This document shows positions 37,189 through 45,901 of a stretch of 64,000 nucleotides of DNA, piece by piece; positions within the stretch are counted from its first letter, which is position 1, and every line of letters begins with the position of its first letter. This DNA comes from Oliverpabstia intestinalis (GTDB taxonomy: Bacteria > Bacillota > Clostridia > Lachnospirales > Lachnospiraceae), in NCBI RefSeq assembly GCF_009696065.1, contig NZ_VUMS01000003.1, positions 1 through 64,000 of the forward strand, given 5' to 3'. Made by a program: the position numbers and the translations under genes. The notes under the pieces were generated by a model. It made no database searches. It was not told the DNA's origin and was given only the letters and a program-made list of their open reading frames with translations.

Positions 37189-38314
37189 CGAGAGCCGGAG
37201 GGTATGGAGCCTTCAGGTAGAAGAAGGAGGAATCGTACAGGAAGTATTGAGAAAACAGGCAGGTTTCACAAAAAAAGAAATCAGCCGTGCAAAATTCCAT
37301 CCTGACGGAATCCGGAAAAATGGTACCCGGTGCAGAGTCACAGAAAAAACTCTGCCCGGTGATATCATAGAGATCCTGTTGGAGACGGAAACACAGACTT
37401 CCGCTCATCTGGCAGTCAATACAGAGGTCCTGGATATTCTTTACGAAGACCAGGACCTTTTAGCTGTCAACAAACCGGCAGGTGTGGTCACTCACCCTCA
37501 GGGCGGCCACTATGAAGACACCCTGGCAAACCAGGTAAGTGCCTACTATGCTTTTCGGCAGGAGTCCCACACCGTCCGCCCCATCGGCCGCCTGGATAAA
37601 GACACATCTGGCATCGTTCTCTTCGCCAAAAACCAGACCGCAGCCGCCAGACTGCAAAAACAGAGAGAGCGGGGAGAATTACAGAAAACCTATCTTGCCG
37701 TGACAGAGATTTCTGTAAAATGGAACGATGATACCAAAAAACAGGAGCAGGGAGAAATTCCTGTACGCAGGGAACCATTCCGTGAACACAAAAACCAGAC
37801 GGGTAATCTGAAAAACATCGAAAGAACTCCGGAACACACAGGTCAGGCAGAAGAAAAACATAAGAAAGATGTCGAAGAAAAAAACAAAGTGGAAAAATTC
37901 CCCGGATGGAGTGAAATCATCCGGCGGATGGAAGAATACGAGACAACGGCAGATCAGGACGGATGGACTCGAATCGACACTCCAATGGCTCCTGATCCTG
38001 AAAACCGTCTGCGCATGATTCCTACTCCTCTCGGCAAACCCGCCAGAACCCTCTATAAATCCCTCTGGATCGGCAAAGACAACCAATGCTTCGCCCTCCA
38101 CCTGGAAACCGGCAGAACCCACCAAATCCGCCTCCACATGGCAACCTTGAAGTACCCTCTACTCGGCGATCCCCTCTACGGCGGAGATCAGACCCAACTC
38201 CACCGGGCAGCTCTTCACGCCTACGGAGTCACCCTGTATCAACCCTACACCGGCGAAAAACTCCACCTGACAGCTCCCATCCCGAAAGACATCCGAAACC
38301 TGGATCTGGGGTAA
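37181..38314 (+). CDS. RluA-family pseudouridine synthase with charged insert
   Basis: Pseudouridine synthase for rRNA or tRNA. An S4-like N-terminal region is followed by the catalytic domain with VNKPAGVVTHP, the active-site Asp in GRLDKDTSGIVLFAK and, near the C-terminus, TGRTHQIRLHMA and GDPLYGG. Between the two catalytic halves lies an insert of about 90 charged, low-complexity residues (roughly 190-280) not usual in RluA enzymes. The last two thirds use C-rich codons (ctc, ccc, acc) unlike the neighbours. The ATG at 37181 overlaps the murD stop by 8 bp and gives 377 residues. Its place within the dcw cluster is unusual. Confidence 0.85.
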   Translation: MRNESRRVWSLQVEEGGIVQEVLRKQAGFTKKEISRAKFHPDGIRKNGTRCRVTEKTLPGDIIEILLETETQTSAHLAVNTEVLDILYEDQDLLAVNKPAGVVTHPQGGHYEDTLANQVSAYYAFRQESHTVRPIGRLDKDTSGIVLFAKNQTAAARLQKQRERGELQKTYLAVTEISVKWNDDTKKQEQGEIPVRREPFREHKNQTGNLKNIERTPEHTGQAEEKHKKDVEEKNKVEKFPGWSEIIRRMEEYETTADQDGWTRIDTPMAPDPENRLRMIPTPLGKPARTLYKSLWIGKDNQCFALHLETGRTHQIRLHMATLKYPLLGDPLYGGDQTQLHRAALHAYGVTLYQPYTGEKLHLTAPIPKDIRNLDLG

Positions 38315-38327
38315 AAATACATTTTTC

Positions 38328-38469
38328 GTAACTGTTCAGTACCTTCACAGTTACGAGCCAAAATGCATAAAAAATCACCTTCGGTGATGGCATTTTGGCT
38401 TGTATGTCTCGGGATTTTGACATATTCATGTCAAAACACCTCGCGGGACAGTGGCTACTGAATAGTTAC
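38328..38469 (-). mobile_element. 142-bp MITE, copy 1
   Basis: Reverse-oriented copy of the elements at 42592 and 60350. Ends are GTAACTGTTCAGTA and TACTGAATAGTTAC on the plus strand. Inside are an ATCACC/GGTGAT hairpin with a T-run in the element's forward (minus) direction, a longer GCCAAAATGC/GCATTTTGGC helix and a TTTTGACAT/ATGTCAAAA palindrome. Flanking octamers CATTTTTC and TATTTTTC match at 7 of 8. It has no coding capacity. It stands 13 bp after the pseudouridine synthase stop. Confidence 0.85.
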
Positions 38470-38586
38470 TATTTTTCTTAGATAAACTTATACAAATATC
38501 TAAGACAGTAAATACAAAACCGATAATTTGAAAAGATTAAAATAATTTAAATCATCAAATTATAATCAAAGAAACAGTAAAAAATC

Positions 38587-38623
38587 AAATCCAGATTCCA
38601 CATTAGGCGCGGAATCTGGATTT
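38587..38623 (-). terminator. Minus-strand terminator after potD
   Basis: AAATCCAGATTCC and GGAATCTGGATTT make a 13-bp stem; on the minus strand a T-rich tract (GATTTTTT) follows. It lies about 230 bp beyond the potD stop. Confidence 0.7.
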
Positions 38624-38647
38624 CCCCTTCCAAACAACAGCAAAAAA

Positions 38648-38815
38648 CACCGGACTCCAGGGGCAGGCAGCACTTTGTGGGCGTTTAGGGCAAGCTTTGA
38701 AATCCGACACTTACGGAGACTTTCGCTTGGGTCAGCTGACCCAAGTGAATATAGTCGCAGTTAGTGGCTAGTTCAAAGTTGCACTGCCCACGCTGCCTGC
38801 CCCTGGAGTCCGGTG
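38648..38815. repeat. Giant foldback element, copy C
   Basis: Perfect 24-bp arms (38648-38671 and 38792-38815) extended by A5/T5 tracts enclose a 120-bp core closing on the perfect palindrome 38726-38745 (CTTGGGTCAGCTGACCCAAG). The core matches that of 8890-9097 with paired changes in the helices; the arms are unrelated in sequence. On the plus strand a T-run follows the right arm, so it can also serve as terminator between the convergent pseudouridine synthase and potD genes. Confidence 0.88.
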
Positions 38816-38851
38816 CTTTTTGCGTCCGGCGTAAGGGAAAAATCAAACTTT

Positions 38852-39904
38852 TTAGTCCAGTTTAATCTCCTTCCACAACTTACTGTAATAATCCTGCGTC
38901 CCCCGGTCCAATGACCTGAAAATCTCACAATTATCCAGCACATCACTGGGAGGAAACAGTGCCGGATCCTCCGTATACTTTGCAGGCAGAATCTCAGCCA
39001 GCTTTTTATTCGGCGTTCCATAATGATTATACTCAAAACTGATCTTTGAAATATCCACCCGAAGCAGATAATTCAGGAACTTTTCCGCATTTTCCGTATT
39101 CTTACAGTCCTTTGTGACTGCCCAGGAATCTACCCAGACGTTGGATCCTTCTTTCGGAACCACATAAGCCAGATCGTCATTATACTCTGTCGCATAAGGA
39201 GCTTCTCCGGAATACACCAGTGCGATAGCAGCATTTTCAGCGATCATTTCGTCACGTGCGGAATCCAGCAGATACGCCTGTACCATCGGTCGCTGTTCAA
39301 TTAAAATCTTTTCCGCCTCATCCAGTTCATCCGTATTATCCGTATTAATGGAATACCCAAGCATCTTCAGCGCAGGAACGAAGGAATCCCGGACACTGTT
39401 TTCCATGATGATCTGGCCACTGTATTTTGAATTAAAAAGAATATCCCAGGAATCCACCTTTTCATCCACCAGACGTGTGTTATAAAGAATGCCCAGTGTA
39501 CCCCAGTAATGAGGAATCGTATATTTGTTTTCAGGGTCAAATGTCTTCGAAAATTCCCAGAGATGTTCGTCTACATTGGCAGCATTCGGAATATTGTCAA
39601 AGTTGATCGGAAGAAGTTCATCTTCTGTACGAAGCTTTTCCAGAATATAATCGGAAGAACAGATTACATCATAGTCCACAATATCTGCCTTATATTTCAT
39701 ATACATTTCTTCCGGGGACTGATATTCTTCATACAGGATCTTGATGCCGGTTTCTTTCTCAAAAGAATCGATGATGGAAGGATCCAGATAATCTCCGTAG
39801 TTAAAAACAACCAAAGAATTATTTTTGTTATAGCCACACCCGCCAAGAAGAAAAAGGGATCCGGAAAGTACCGATACTATCAGTAATTTATGTTTCATAT
39901 TCAT
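38852..39904 (-). CDS. potD: Spermidine/putrescine-binding lipoprotein
   Basis: Substrate-binding lipoprotein of the polyamine ABC importer. The chosen start gives 350 residues with a short basic N-terminus, a hydrophobic stretch and a lipobox LGGC at about residues 18-21, so it is anchored to the outer membrane face. Then follow typical PotD segments (VVFNYGDYLDPSIID, PHYWGTLGILYNT, VVPKEGSNVWVDSWAVT). GGAGGTG is 13 bases before the first ATG of two close ones. The potC stop is 11 bp upstream. The operon order on the minus strand is potA-potB-potC-potD. Confidence 0.95.
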   Translation of the reverse strand: MNMKHKLLIVSVLSGSLFLLGGCGYNKNNSLVVFNYGDYLDPSIIDSFEKETGIKILYEEYQSPEEMYMKYKADIVDYDVICSSDYILEKLRTEDELLPINFDNIPNAANVDEHLWEFSKTFDPENKYTIPHYWGTLGILYNTRLVDEKVDSWDILFNSKYSGQIIMENSVRDSFVPALKMLGYSINTDNTDELDEAEKILIEQRPMVQAYLLDSARDEMIAENAAIALVYSGEAPYATEYNDDLAYVVPKEGSNVWVDSWAVTKDCKNTENAEKFLNYLLRVDISKISFEYNHYGTPNKKLAEILPAKYTEDPALFPPSDVLDNCEIFRSLDRGTQDYYSKLWKEIKLD

Positions 39905-39914
39905 GAGTCTCTTT

Positions 39915-40694
39915 TTACACCTCCATACTGTTTTTTCTTCCGGATAAGAAGTTAAAGAGCAGCAGCAGAACAAGAATCAGCAGAAACAGGAGCGTGGAAA
40001 GTGCATACATTTCCGGCTGGATTCCACGTTTCACTTCAGAATATACCATCGTAGAGATGGTGTTGATCCCAGGCCCTCTGGTAAAATAGGTGATCACAAA
40101 ATCATCCATCGACATTGTGGCTGCCATCAGAAAACCGGACATGATGCCCGGCATCAGTTCCGGCCAGCAGACTTTGAAAAAGGCATACAGTGGGGTGGCT
40201 CCAAGATCAAGTGCAGCCTCATATGCATTTTTATTGAGAGTCCGAAGACGGGGCAGGACATTTAAAATCACATACGGAACACCGAATGTCACATGCCCGA
40301 TAAATACTGTGGTAATTCCCAATTTGATAAAACGGATAAATAACAGTGTCAGAGACAATGCAGTAACGATCTCGGCATTTAACATCGGGATATTGGTAGC
40401 TCCCAGCATGATAGAGTAATTTCGCTTTTTCATTGCGCTGATGCCGATGGCACCAACCACACCGATAATGGTGGCTGCCAGTGCAGAGCCGAAAGCCAGT
40501 GTCAGGGTGGTGGTGAAGGCATCCGTGATCCGACTGTTATCAAAAAGGTTTGCATACCATTGAAAAGTAAATCCACTCCAGGTAACTCTGGCCTTGGATT
40601 TGTTAAAAGACAGTACAACCAGAACGATAATCGGCAGATACAACAACAGAAAGATGAATGCCATATACAGTCGTTTGACCCATGTTTTTACCAT
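39915..40694 (-). CDS. potC: Polyamine ABC transporter permease PotC
   Basis: Inner-membrane permease of 259 residues with about six hydrophobic helices and the EAA loop (EAALDLGATPLYAFFKVCWPEL, cut here for length) that docks the ATPase. It overlaps potB by 7 bp. Together with PotB it forms the channel for spermidine or putrescine. Confidence 0.94.
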   Translation of the reverse strand: MVKTWVKRLYMAFIFLLLYLPIIVLVVLSFNKSKARVTWSGFTFQWYANLFDNSRITDAFTTTLTLAFGSALAATIIGVVGAIGISAMKKRNYSIMLGATNIPMLNAEIVTALSLTLLFIRFIKLGITTVFIGHVTFGVPYVILNVLPRLRTLNKNAYEAALDLGATPLYAFFKVCWPELMPGIMSGFLMAATMSMDDFVITYFTRGPGINTISTMVYSEVKRGIQPEMYALSTLLFLLILVLLLLFNFLSGRKNSMEV

Positions 40695-41512
40695 TTGTTA
40701 GTTCCTCCTTCTGATTTATCAAAGACGGACATCAGCCCCATACTTATCAGAGTAAATACCAGCAGTACAAAGGAAAGCCCGCTGCCCAGATTCCAGTTAA
40801 AATTGTAGGTAAATTCCTGTTCAATGATATTTCCGATCAGTAAGGTATTGGATCCACCCAGAATGTTTGAAATAACAAAGGAAGTCATGGACGGAACAAA
40901 TACCATCGTGATCCCGCTGATGACTCCGGGAAGAGACAGCGGGAAAATGATTTTTCGCAGAATGGTAAAATAGCCGGCTCCCAGATCCTTTCCGGCTTCC
41001 ACAACATCGTCTCCGATGGAAGAAAGAGAATTATAAATCGGAAGGATCATAAATGGCAGAAAATCATAAACCATACCAATTAAAACTGCCTGGAAGGTAT
41101 AAATAATATGCACCTTCGGAAGATGCAGGAAGCCAAGCAGAGTATTTAATACGCCGTTAGTAGAGAGAATCAGCTGCCATGCCATGGTTCGAAGCAGAAA
41201 GTTCATCCACATCGGAAGAATAAAAAGAAAAATGATGAAATTACTTTTCTTCAGATTCAAACTGCATAGCACCAGTCCCAGCGGGTAAGCAAGGATAAAA
41301 CAGATCAAAGTCGTAAGAAACGCCATTTTAAGAGAAGTCCACAGAGACTTCAGATGTACAGGTTCTGTAATGGCGAGAACATTTGCCAGAGTAAAACCAC
41401 CGTCTGCGCCGGTAAAGGCGTAATAGAGAACCAGTCCCAGCGGGATCAGGGTAAATCCGATGATCCACAGAATATAGGGAAAAGCAAACCAGGTTTTTTT
41501 AGGGCTATTCAT
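40688..41512 (-). CDS. potB: Polyamine ABC transporter permease PotB
   Basis: Permease of 274 residues, six helices, with the EAA loop [19 protein letters not shown]. An open frame extends back to 41638 within potA, but the ATG at 41512 overlaps the potA stop by 8 bp and begins the conserved [15 protein letters not shown] membrane lead, so it is taken as the start. Confidence 0.94.
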   Translation of the reverse strand: MNSPKKTWFAFPYILWIIGFTLIPLGLVLYYAFTGADGGFTLANVLAITEPVHLKSLWTSLKMAFLTTLICFILAYPLGLVLCSLNLKKSNFIIFLFILPMWMNFLLRTMAWQLILSTNGVLNTLLGFLHLPKVHIIYTFQAVLIGMVYDFLPFMILPIYNSLSSIGDDVVEAGKDLGAGYFTILRKIIFPLSLPGVISGITMVFVPSMTSFVISNILGGSNTLLIGNIIEQEFTYNFNWNLGSGLSFVLLVFTLISMGLMSVFDKSEGGTNKW

Positions 41513-42578
41513 TAATATCCACCGCCTTTTCATCCTCAGATTCCGGTTTATGCATGATCTGAATATTGAACGGCTTGACAAAAATCCCCACTTCACTGTC
41601 TGCCGGATACATATCCGTGCTGTGTACCAGCCATTCAAAATTATTGGCCAGAACAGTCATCTCATAATGTACGCCTTTGAAGATGACGGAAGTCACACGG
41701 CCTTTGATAATACCGACTTCCGGTTTCACCAGTTCTACATCTTCCGGACGGATGACTACGTCTACCGGGTTATTAGTTCCGAAGCCCTCATCTACACATA
41801 AGAATTTGGCACCGAGAATTTCCACCAGACGATCCTGGATCATGGTACCGCCTAAAAGGTTACTGTCACCGATAAAATCGGCAACGAAAGCGTTTTGTGG
41901 CTCGTTGTAGATATCTTCCGGCGTACCGATCTGCTGGATATAACCGCCGTTCATAACCACAATAGTATCGGACATGGTGAGAGCTTCTTCCTGATCGTGG
42001 GTAACGTAGACAAATGTGATTCCCAGCTCATTTTTCAGACGGATCAGTTCGTACTGCATGTCCTGGCGCATCTTGAGATCCAGAGCACCCAGGGGCTCGT
42101 CGAGAAGAAGCACTTTCGGTTCATTGACAATGGCACGGGCAATGGCGATTCTCTGTTGCTGACCACCGCTCAAAGCATCGATTTTACGCTTTTCATAGCC
42201 ATCCAGATTCACCAGTTTCAGTGCATATTTGATCTTGTCATCAATATAGGCTTTGCTTTTCTTTTTTATCCTGAGACCGAAGGCAATGTTTTCTGCCACA
42301 TTCATATTCGGGAAGAGGGCGTATTTCTGAAATACGGTATTCAACTGGCGTTTATTCGGAGCCAGCTGTGTGATGTTTTTTCCGTCAAAGATAACACTTC
42401 CCTCATCCGGAAATAAAAAACCGCCGATGATTCGAAGCGTTGTAGTTTTACCACAGCCGGACGGACCGAGAAGGGTGAGAAATTCGTTCTCGCGGATATA
42501 GAGATTCAGATCGTCGAGAATCTTTTCACCGTCAAAGATTTTGGTAATATGCTGTAAATCTATTAATCGATTGCTCAT
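41505..42578 (-). CDS. potA: Polyamine ABC transporter ATPase PotA
   Basis: ATP-binding subunit of 357 residues: Walker [10 protein letters not shown] near residue 38, Q-loop, signature LSGGQQQR, Walker [13 protein letters not shown], and a C-terminal TOBE regulatory domain from about 240. The ribosome binding site AAAAGGAG is 5 bases before the ATG and is itself the 8-bp target duplicated when the MITE at 42592 inserted. Confidence 0.96.
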   Translation of the reverse strand: MSNRLIDLQHITKIFDGEKILDDLNLYIRENEFLTLLGPSGCGKTTTLRIIGGFLFPDEGSVIFDGKNITQLAPNKRQLNTVFQKYALFPNMNVAENIAFGLRIKKKSKAYIDDKIKYALKLVNLDGYEKRKIDALSGGQQQRIAIARAIVNEPKVLLLDEPLGALDLKMRQDMQYELIRLKNELGITFVYVTHDQEEALTMSDTIVVMNGGYIQQIGTPEDIYNEPQNAFVADFIGDSNLLGGTMIQDRLVEILGAKFLCVDEGFGTNNPVDVVIRPEDVELVKPEVGIIKGRVTSVIFKGVHYEMTVLANNFEWLVHSTDMYPADSEVGIFVKPFNIQIMHKPESEDEKAVDINE

Positions 42579-42591
42579 AGTGTCTCCTTTT

Positions 42592-42733
42592 GTAACTATT
42601 CAGTAGCCACTGTCCCGCGAGGTGTTTTGACATGAATATGTCAAAATCCCGAGACATACAAGCCAAAATGCCATCAACGAAGGTGATTTTTTATGCATTT
42701 TGGCTCGTAACTGTGAAGGTACTGAACAGTTAT
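42592..42733 (+). mobile_element. 142-bp MITE, copy 2
   Basis: Ends GTAACTATTCAGTA and TACTGAACAGTTAT; perfect 8-bp direct repeats CTCCTTTT at 42584-42591 and 42734-42741. It splits the regulator from potA. Without it the two genes would be 18 bp apart. Its internal terminator hairpin has one mismatch (ATCAAC for ATCACC) and points against operon transcription. Confidence 0.92.
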
Positions 42734-42746
42734 CTCCTTTTTATCA

Positions 42747-43283
42747 TCAGAAATTTGGCGGGGAGGAGATCCACAGGATCGTAGCACCCCATTTTCCGGC
42801 TTCCAGCCAGTGTTCCTGGCCGGCGGGAAAATAAAACGTTTCTCCTTTTTGTATGCGGTAGGTTTTCTTACCCAGCGTAAGAAGGATACTTCCTTCCAGC
42901 ACATAGCCCATTTCCTCGCCTGCATGAGGGGGTTCCACACAGGAACGCCCCCGGGGAGCAAGGGTCATACGGATGGGTTCCATCTGATTTTTCTGTGCGT
43001 TTGGAACCAGCCATTCAATCTGGTGTCCAAGTTCAGGATCATCTTTCAGAAAATAATCTTCTTCTCGAAAGACAATCTGTTCCGGTGTGTCATCTGTAAA
43101 AAATTCCTGAAGGTTGCTGCCAAGACACTGCAGGATATCTGCGAGGGTACTGATGGATGGTGAGGTAAGGTTTCGCTCAACCTGGGAGATGAATCCTTTG
43201 GTAAGTTCAGCCCGGTCTGCCAGTTCCTGCTGAGTCAGTCCATTCTGTGTCCGCAGACTTTTCAGTTTTGTTCCAATGTCCAT
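42747..43283 (-). CDS. XRE-cupin regulator, probably of polyamine genes
   Basis: A 178-residue regulator with an N-terminal helix-turn-helix (LTQQELADRAELTKGFISQ, residues about 15-35) and a C-terminal cupin beta barrel from about 105 (PHAGEEMGYVLEGSILLTLG, cut for length) with a His-Glu metal/ligand site. Architecture matches PuuR-type regulators, which sense polyamines or amino acids. It lies just upstream of potABCD on the same strand, so it probably controls that operon and itself. An upstream in-frame ATG at 43328 is passed over because AAAGGAGT precedes 43283. Confidence 0.88.
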   Translation of the reverse strand: MDIGTKLKSLRTQNGLTQQELADRAELTKGFISQVERNLTSPSISTLADILQCLGSNLQEFFTDDTPEQIVFREEDYFLKDDPELGHQIEWLVPNAQKNQMEPIRMTLAPRGRSCVEPPHAGEEMGYVLEGSILLTLGKKTYRIQKGETFYFPAGQEHWLEAGKWGATILWISSPPNF

Positions 43284-43312
43284 AAAAACTCCTTTAAAAG
43301 GCACACGAAAAT

Positions 43313-43365
43313 CCCGATTATCAGCCATGTGGCAGGTAAAGAGCCCCGTCTTACCGATAATCGGG
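43313..43365 (-). promoter_or_regulatory. Inverted repeat in the regulator leader
   Basis: CCCGATTATC (43313-43322) and GATAATCGGG (43356-43365) are perfect complements, with an inner GGTAA/TTACC pair. It sits between the predicted promoter and the start codon of the XRE-cupin gene, so it is either an operator for autoregulation or an RNA hairpin. Confidence 0.6.
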
Positions 43366-43410
43366 AAAGTATCGTATTACTAAATTCTGTGTTTACTATT
43401 ATTAAAATCA

Positions 43411-43438
43411 ATTATAAAAAAAAAACGATATTTGTCAA
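43411..43438 (-). promoter_or_regulatory. Promoter of regulator and pot operon
   Basis: On the minus strand TTGACA (43433-43438), 16-bp spacer mainly of T, and TATAAT (43411-43416): both boxes are perfect. Confidence 0.85.
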
Positions 43439-43508
43439 TGGAAATTTATTAAAAAAGTACTGAATATTTTTGCGATTCATAGACTGAAAAAAAAAGCGTG
43501 TAAAATCT

Positions 43509-44600
43509 ATGAAAAAAGTACAAAAAGAAGGGAAGGAAGATGAGCTTCTGATCCTTTTCGTAGCGATATTGACACTGGCCGGATTATTTTTTTTATATAG
43601 TACAGGTACATATAATGGAAAAGTAAAGTTTGGAGATGCAGGATACTATCTGAAAAAGCAGTTATTTGCCAGTGTGCTGGGCATGATTGCTTTTTGGGTG
43701 ATGGCACGGATCGATTATCATCGGGTGGCGGCTTTTGCCACGGTACTGTATCTGTGTTCCATCGCGTTGTCTACGGCTGTCTTATTTGTAGGAAGATCCT
43801 ATAATGGGTCAAAACGCTGGCTGGCACTGGGACCATTGTCGTTTCAGCCGGCGGAATTTGCAAAAGCAGCGGTAATACTGTTTCTGTCATTCAGGATCAG
43901 CAACCGGAAGAAAAAGACAGACAGTCTCTGGTTTATGCTCCGGACGATGGCGGCGCTGTTACCGATTGTCGGGCTGGTGGGAACAAATAATCTGAGTACG
44001 GCGATTATTATTCTTGGTATCGGCGTGATTCTGATCTTTGTGGCACACCCGAGGTATCTGCCTTTTCTTGGAATAGGAGCCGCGGGGATTGGATTTGTCG
44101 CGATTTTTTTGAGTATGGAAAGTTATCGGCTCGAACGCCTTGCCATCTGGAGGGATCCGGAAAAATATGAAAAAGGGTTTCAGACGATCCAGGGCTTGTA
44201 TGCGATCGGAAGTGGGGGAATCTTCGGGCGTGGGATGGGAAACAGTCTGCAAAAATTGGGATTTGTACCCGAAGCACAAAATGATATGATTTTTTCCATC
44301 ATCTGTGAGGAAACAGGACTGTTTGGAGCTATACTGGTTATCCTTCTGTTTGGAGGCCTGATCTGGAGACTCATGGTGGCAGCAGTTCGGGCAGAGGATC
44401 TGCTGGGAGAACTGATAGGCGCCGGAATCATGGGCCATATTGCACTCCAGGTAATCCTGAATATTGCTGTTGTTACAAATACGATTCCCAATACCGGGAT
44501 TACATTGCCGTTTATCAGTTATGGAGGAACATCTGTATTGTTTTTGATGGGAGAGATGGGGCTTGCATTGTCAGTCACCAGATATTCCCGTGCTGCATAG
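43509..44600 (+). CDS. ftsW: SEDS peptidoglycan glycosyltransferase FtsW
   Basis: Septal peptidoglycan polymerase partner of the class B PBP. The 363 residues have about ten helices, the GSKRWLALGPLSFQPAEFAK segment and the C-terminal PNTGITLPFISYGGTS signature of SEDS proteins. FtsW rather than RodA is inferred from the dcw position. No clear Shine-Dalgarno precedes the ATG, and a TAAAAT lies only 4 bases upstream, so the start is the least certain part. Confidence 0.92.
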   Translation: MKKVQKEGKEDELLILFVAILTLAGLFFLYSTGTYNGKVKFGDAGYYLKKQLFASVLGMIAFWVMARIDYHRVAAFATVLYLCSIALSTAVLFVGRSYNGSKRWLALGPLSFQPAEFAKAAVILFLSFRISNRKKKTDSLWFMLRTMAALLPIVGLVGTNNLSTAIIILGIGVILIFVAHPRYLPFLGIGAAGIGFVAIFLSMESYRLERLAIWRDPEKYEKGFQTIQGLYAIGSGGIFGRGMGNSLQKLGFVPEAQNDMIFSIICEETGLFGAILVILLFGGLIWRLMVAAVRAEDLLGELIGAGIMGHIALQVILNIAVVTNTIPNTGITLPFISYGGTSVLFLMGEMGLALSVTRYSRAA

Positions 44601-44632
44601 AATAAGATAACAGGGCATGTGGGAGCAAACGA

Positions 44633-45901
44633 GTGAGTGAAATATGGATGCGTGGAAATGGTCCGCTGGAAGGAGAAGTAAAGGTTCAGGGATCGAAGAA
44701 TGCTGCCCTGCCAATGATGGCGGCTGCAGTGCTGCATGAGGGAAGGACCGTGCTTCACAACTGTCCCCGGATTGCAGATGTGTTTGAAATGGAAGCAATC
44801 CTGCGGTCGATCGGAGTAAAGACCGCGTGGAGTGGCCATACACTGGAGCTGGACTGTAATAAGATCTGTGAGACCGGTATTCCCGGAGAAGAGACGCGCA
44901 CGATGCGATCTTCCATCCTGCTGCTCGGAAGTATGCTTGGAAGATGTAAGCGGATCCGGATCGGTTATCCCGGCGGCTGTACGATCGGGGCACGTCCTGT
45001 TGATCTGCATCTGGATGCAATGAAAAAAATGGGTGTCCTGATCAGGGAAATAGAGGGGGAGATCTGCGGAGAATGTCCGGAGGGTCTTTCCGGTGCACAT
45101 ATTCATTTTCCGATTTCCAGTGTGGGTGCTACGGAAAATGCTTTGCTTGCAGGTGTTACGGCACAGGGGGAAACGCTTCTTGAAAACTGTGCCCTGGAGC
45201 CGGAAATCATGCATCTATGTCATTTTTTACAGGCGATGGGAGCGGAAATCCGTGGGATCGGAACAAGAAAAATCTGGATGCGCAGAGCCGCGGCTTTGCG
45301 GGATGTGGAATATACGATTCCTACAGACCGGATCGTAGCGGGAACCTGTCTGTATGCTGCTGCAGCCACAAGAGGTCAGATCGGTCTGAAAGATGTGGAT
45401 CCGCAGGAAATGAAATCTGTACTTCGGGTATATGAGAAAATGGGTGGACAATGGGAGATGAGGAGTGGTACACTAAGGGCGAATGCAGCCGGAATCCGTT
45501 TTCCGGTGGAGCAGGTGTGTACGATGCCGTATCCCGGATTTCCCACGGATATGCAGTCAATTTTGATGTCGGTGCTTCTTACAGTTCCGGGAGAAAGCAG
45601 GATCGAAGAAAGGATTTTTGAAAAACGCTTTCAGATAGTGGAAGAGCTGAGAAAAATGGGAGGCAGGATCACGGTTACCGGCAGACAGGCGGTTGTCTGT
45701 GGTGGCAGAAAACTGACGGGGACAACGGTATGTGCCAGGGAACTGCGTGGAGGTGCTGCGCTTGTGGTGGCGGGGCTTTCAGCACAGGGAGAAAGCGTCG
45801 TGAAACATGCGGAGTATATAGAACGGGGATATGAACGACCGGATCAGTTGTTCGGGCAATTGGGTGCGGTAATCAGAATAAGGGAACAGGTGGAAGAATG
45901 A
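44633..45901 (+). CDS. murA: UDP-GlcNAc 1-carboxyvinyltransferase
   Basis: First committed step of peptidoglycan synthesis, transfer of enolpyruvate to UDP-GlcNAc. The EPT double fold has KVQGSKNAALPMMAA at the start and the catalytic Cys in YPGGCTIGARPVDLH, the fosfomycin target, unaltered to Asp. It begins with GTG 7 bases after GGGAG, giving 422 residues, and ends overlapping ftsQ as ATGA. Its place between ftsW and ftsQ takes the site where many clusters hold murG or murB. Confidence 0.94.
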   Translation: MSEIWMRGNGPLEGEVKVQGSKNAALPMMAAAVLHEGRTVLHNCPRIADVFEMEAILRSIGVKTAWSGHTLELDCNKICETGIPGEETRTMRSSILLLGSMLGRCKRIRIGYPGGCTIGARPVDLHLDAMKKMGVLIREIEGEICGECPEGLSGAHIHFPISSVGATENALLAGVTAQGETLLENCALEPEIMHLCHFLQAMGAEIRGIGTRKIWMRRAAALRDVEYTIPTDRIVAGTCLYAAAATRGQIGLKDVDPQEMKSVLRVYEKMGGQWEMRSGTLRANAAGIRFPVEQVCTMPYPGFPTDMQSILMSVLLTVPGESRIEERIFEKRFQIVEELRKMGGRITVTGRQAVVCGGRKLTGTTVCARELRGGAALVVAGLSAQGESVVKHAEYIERGYERPDQLFGQLGAVIRIREQVEE

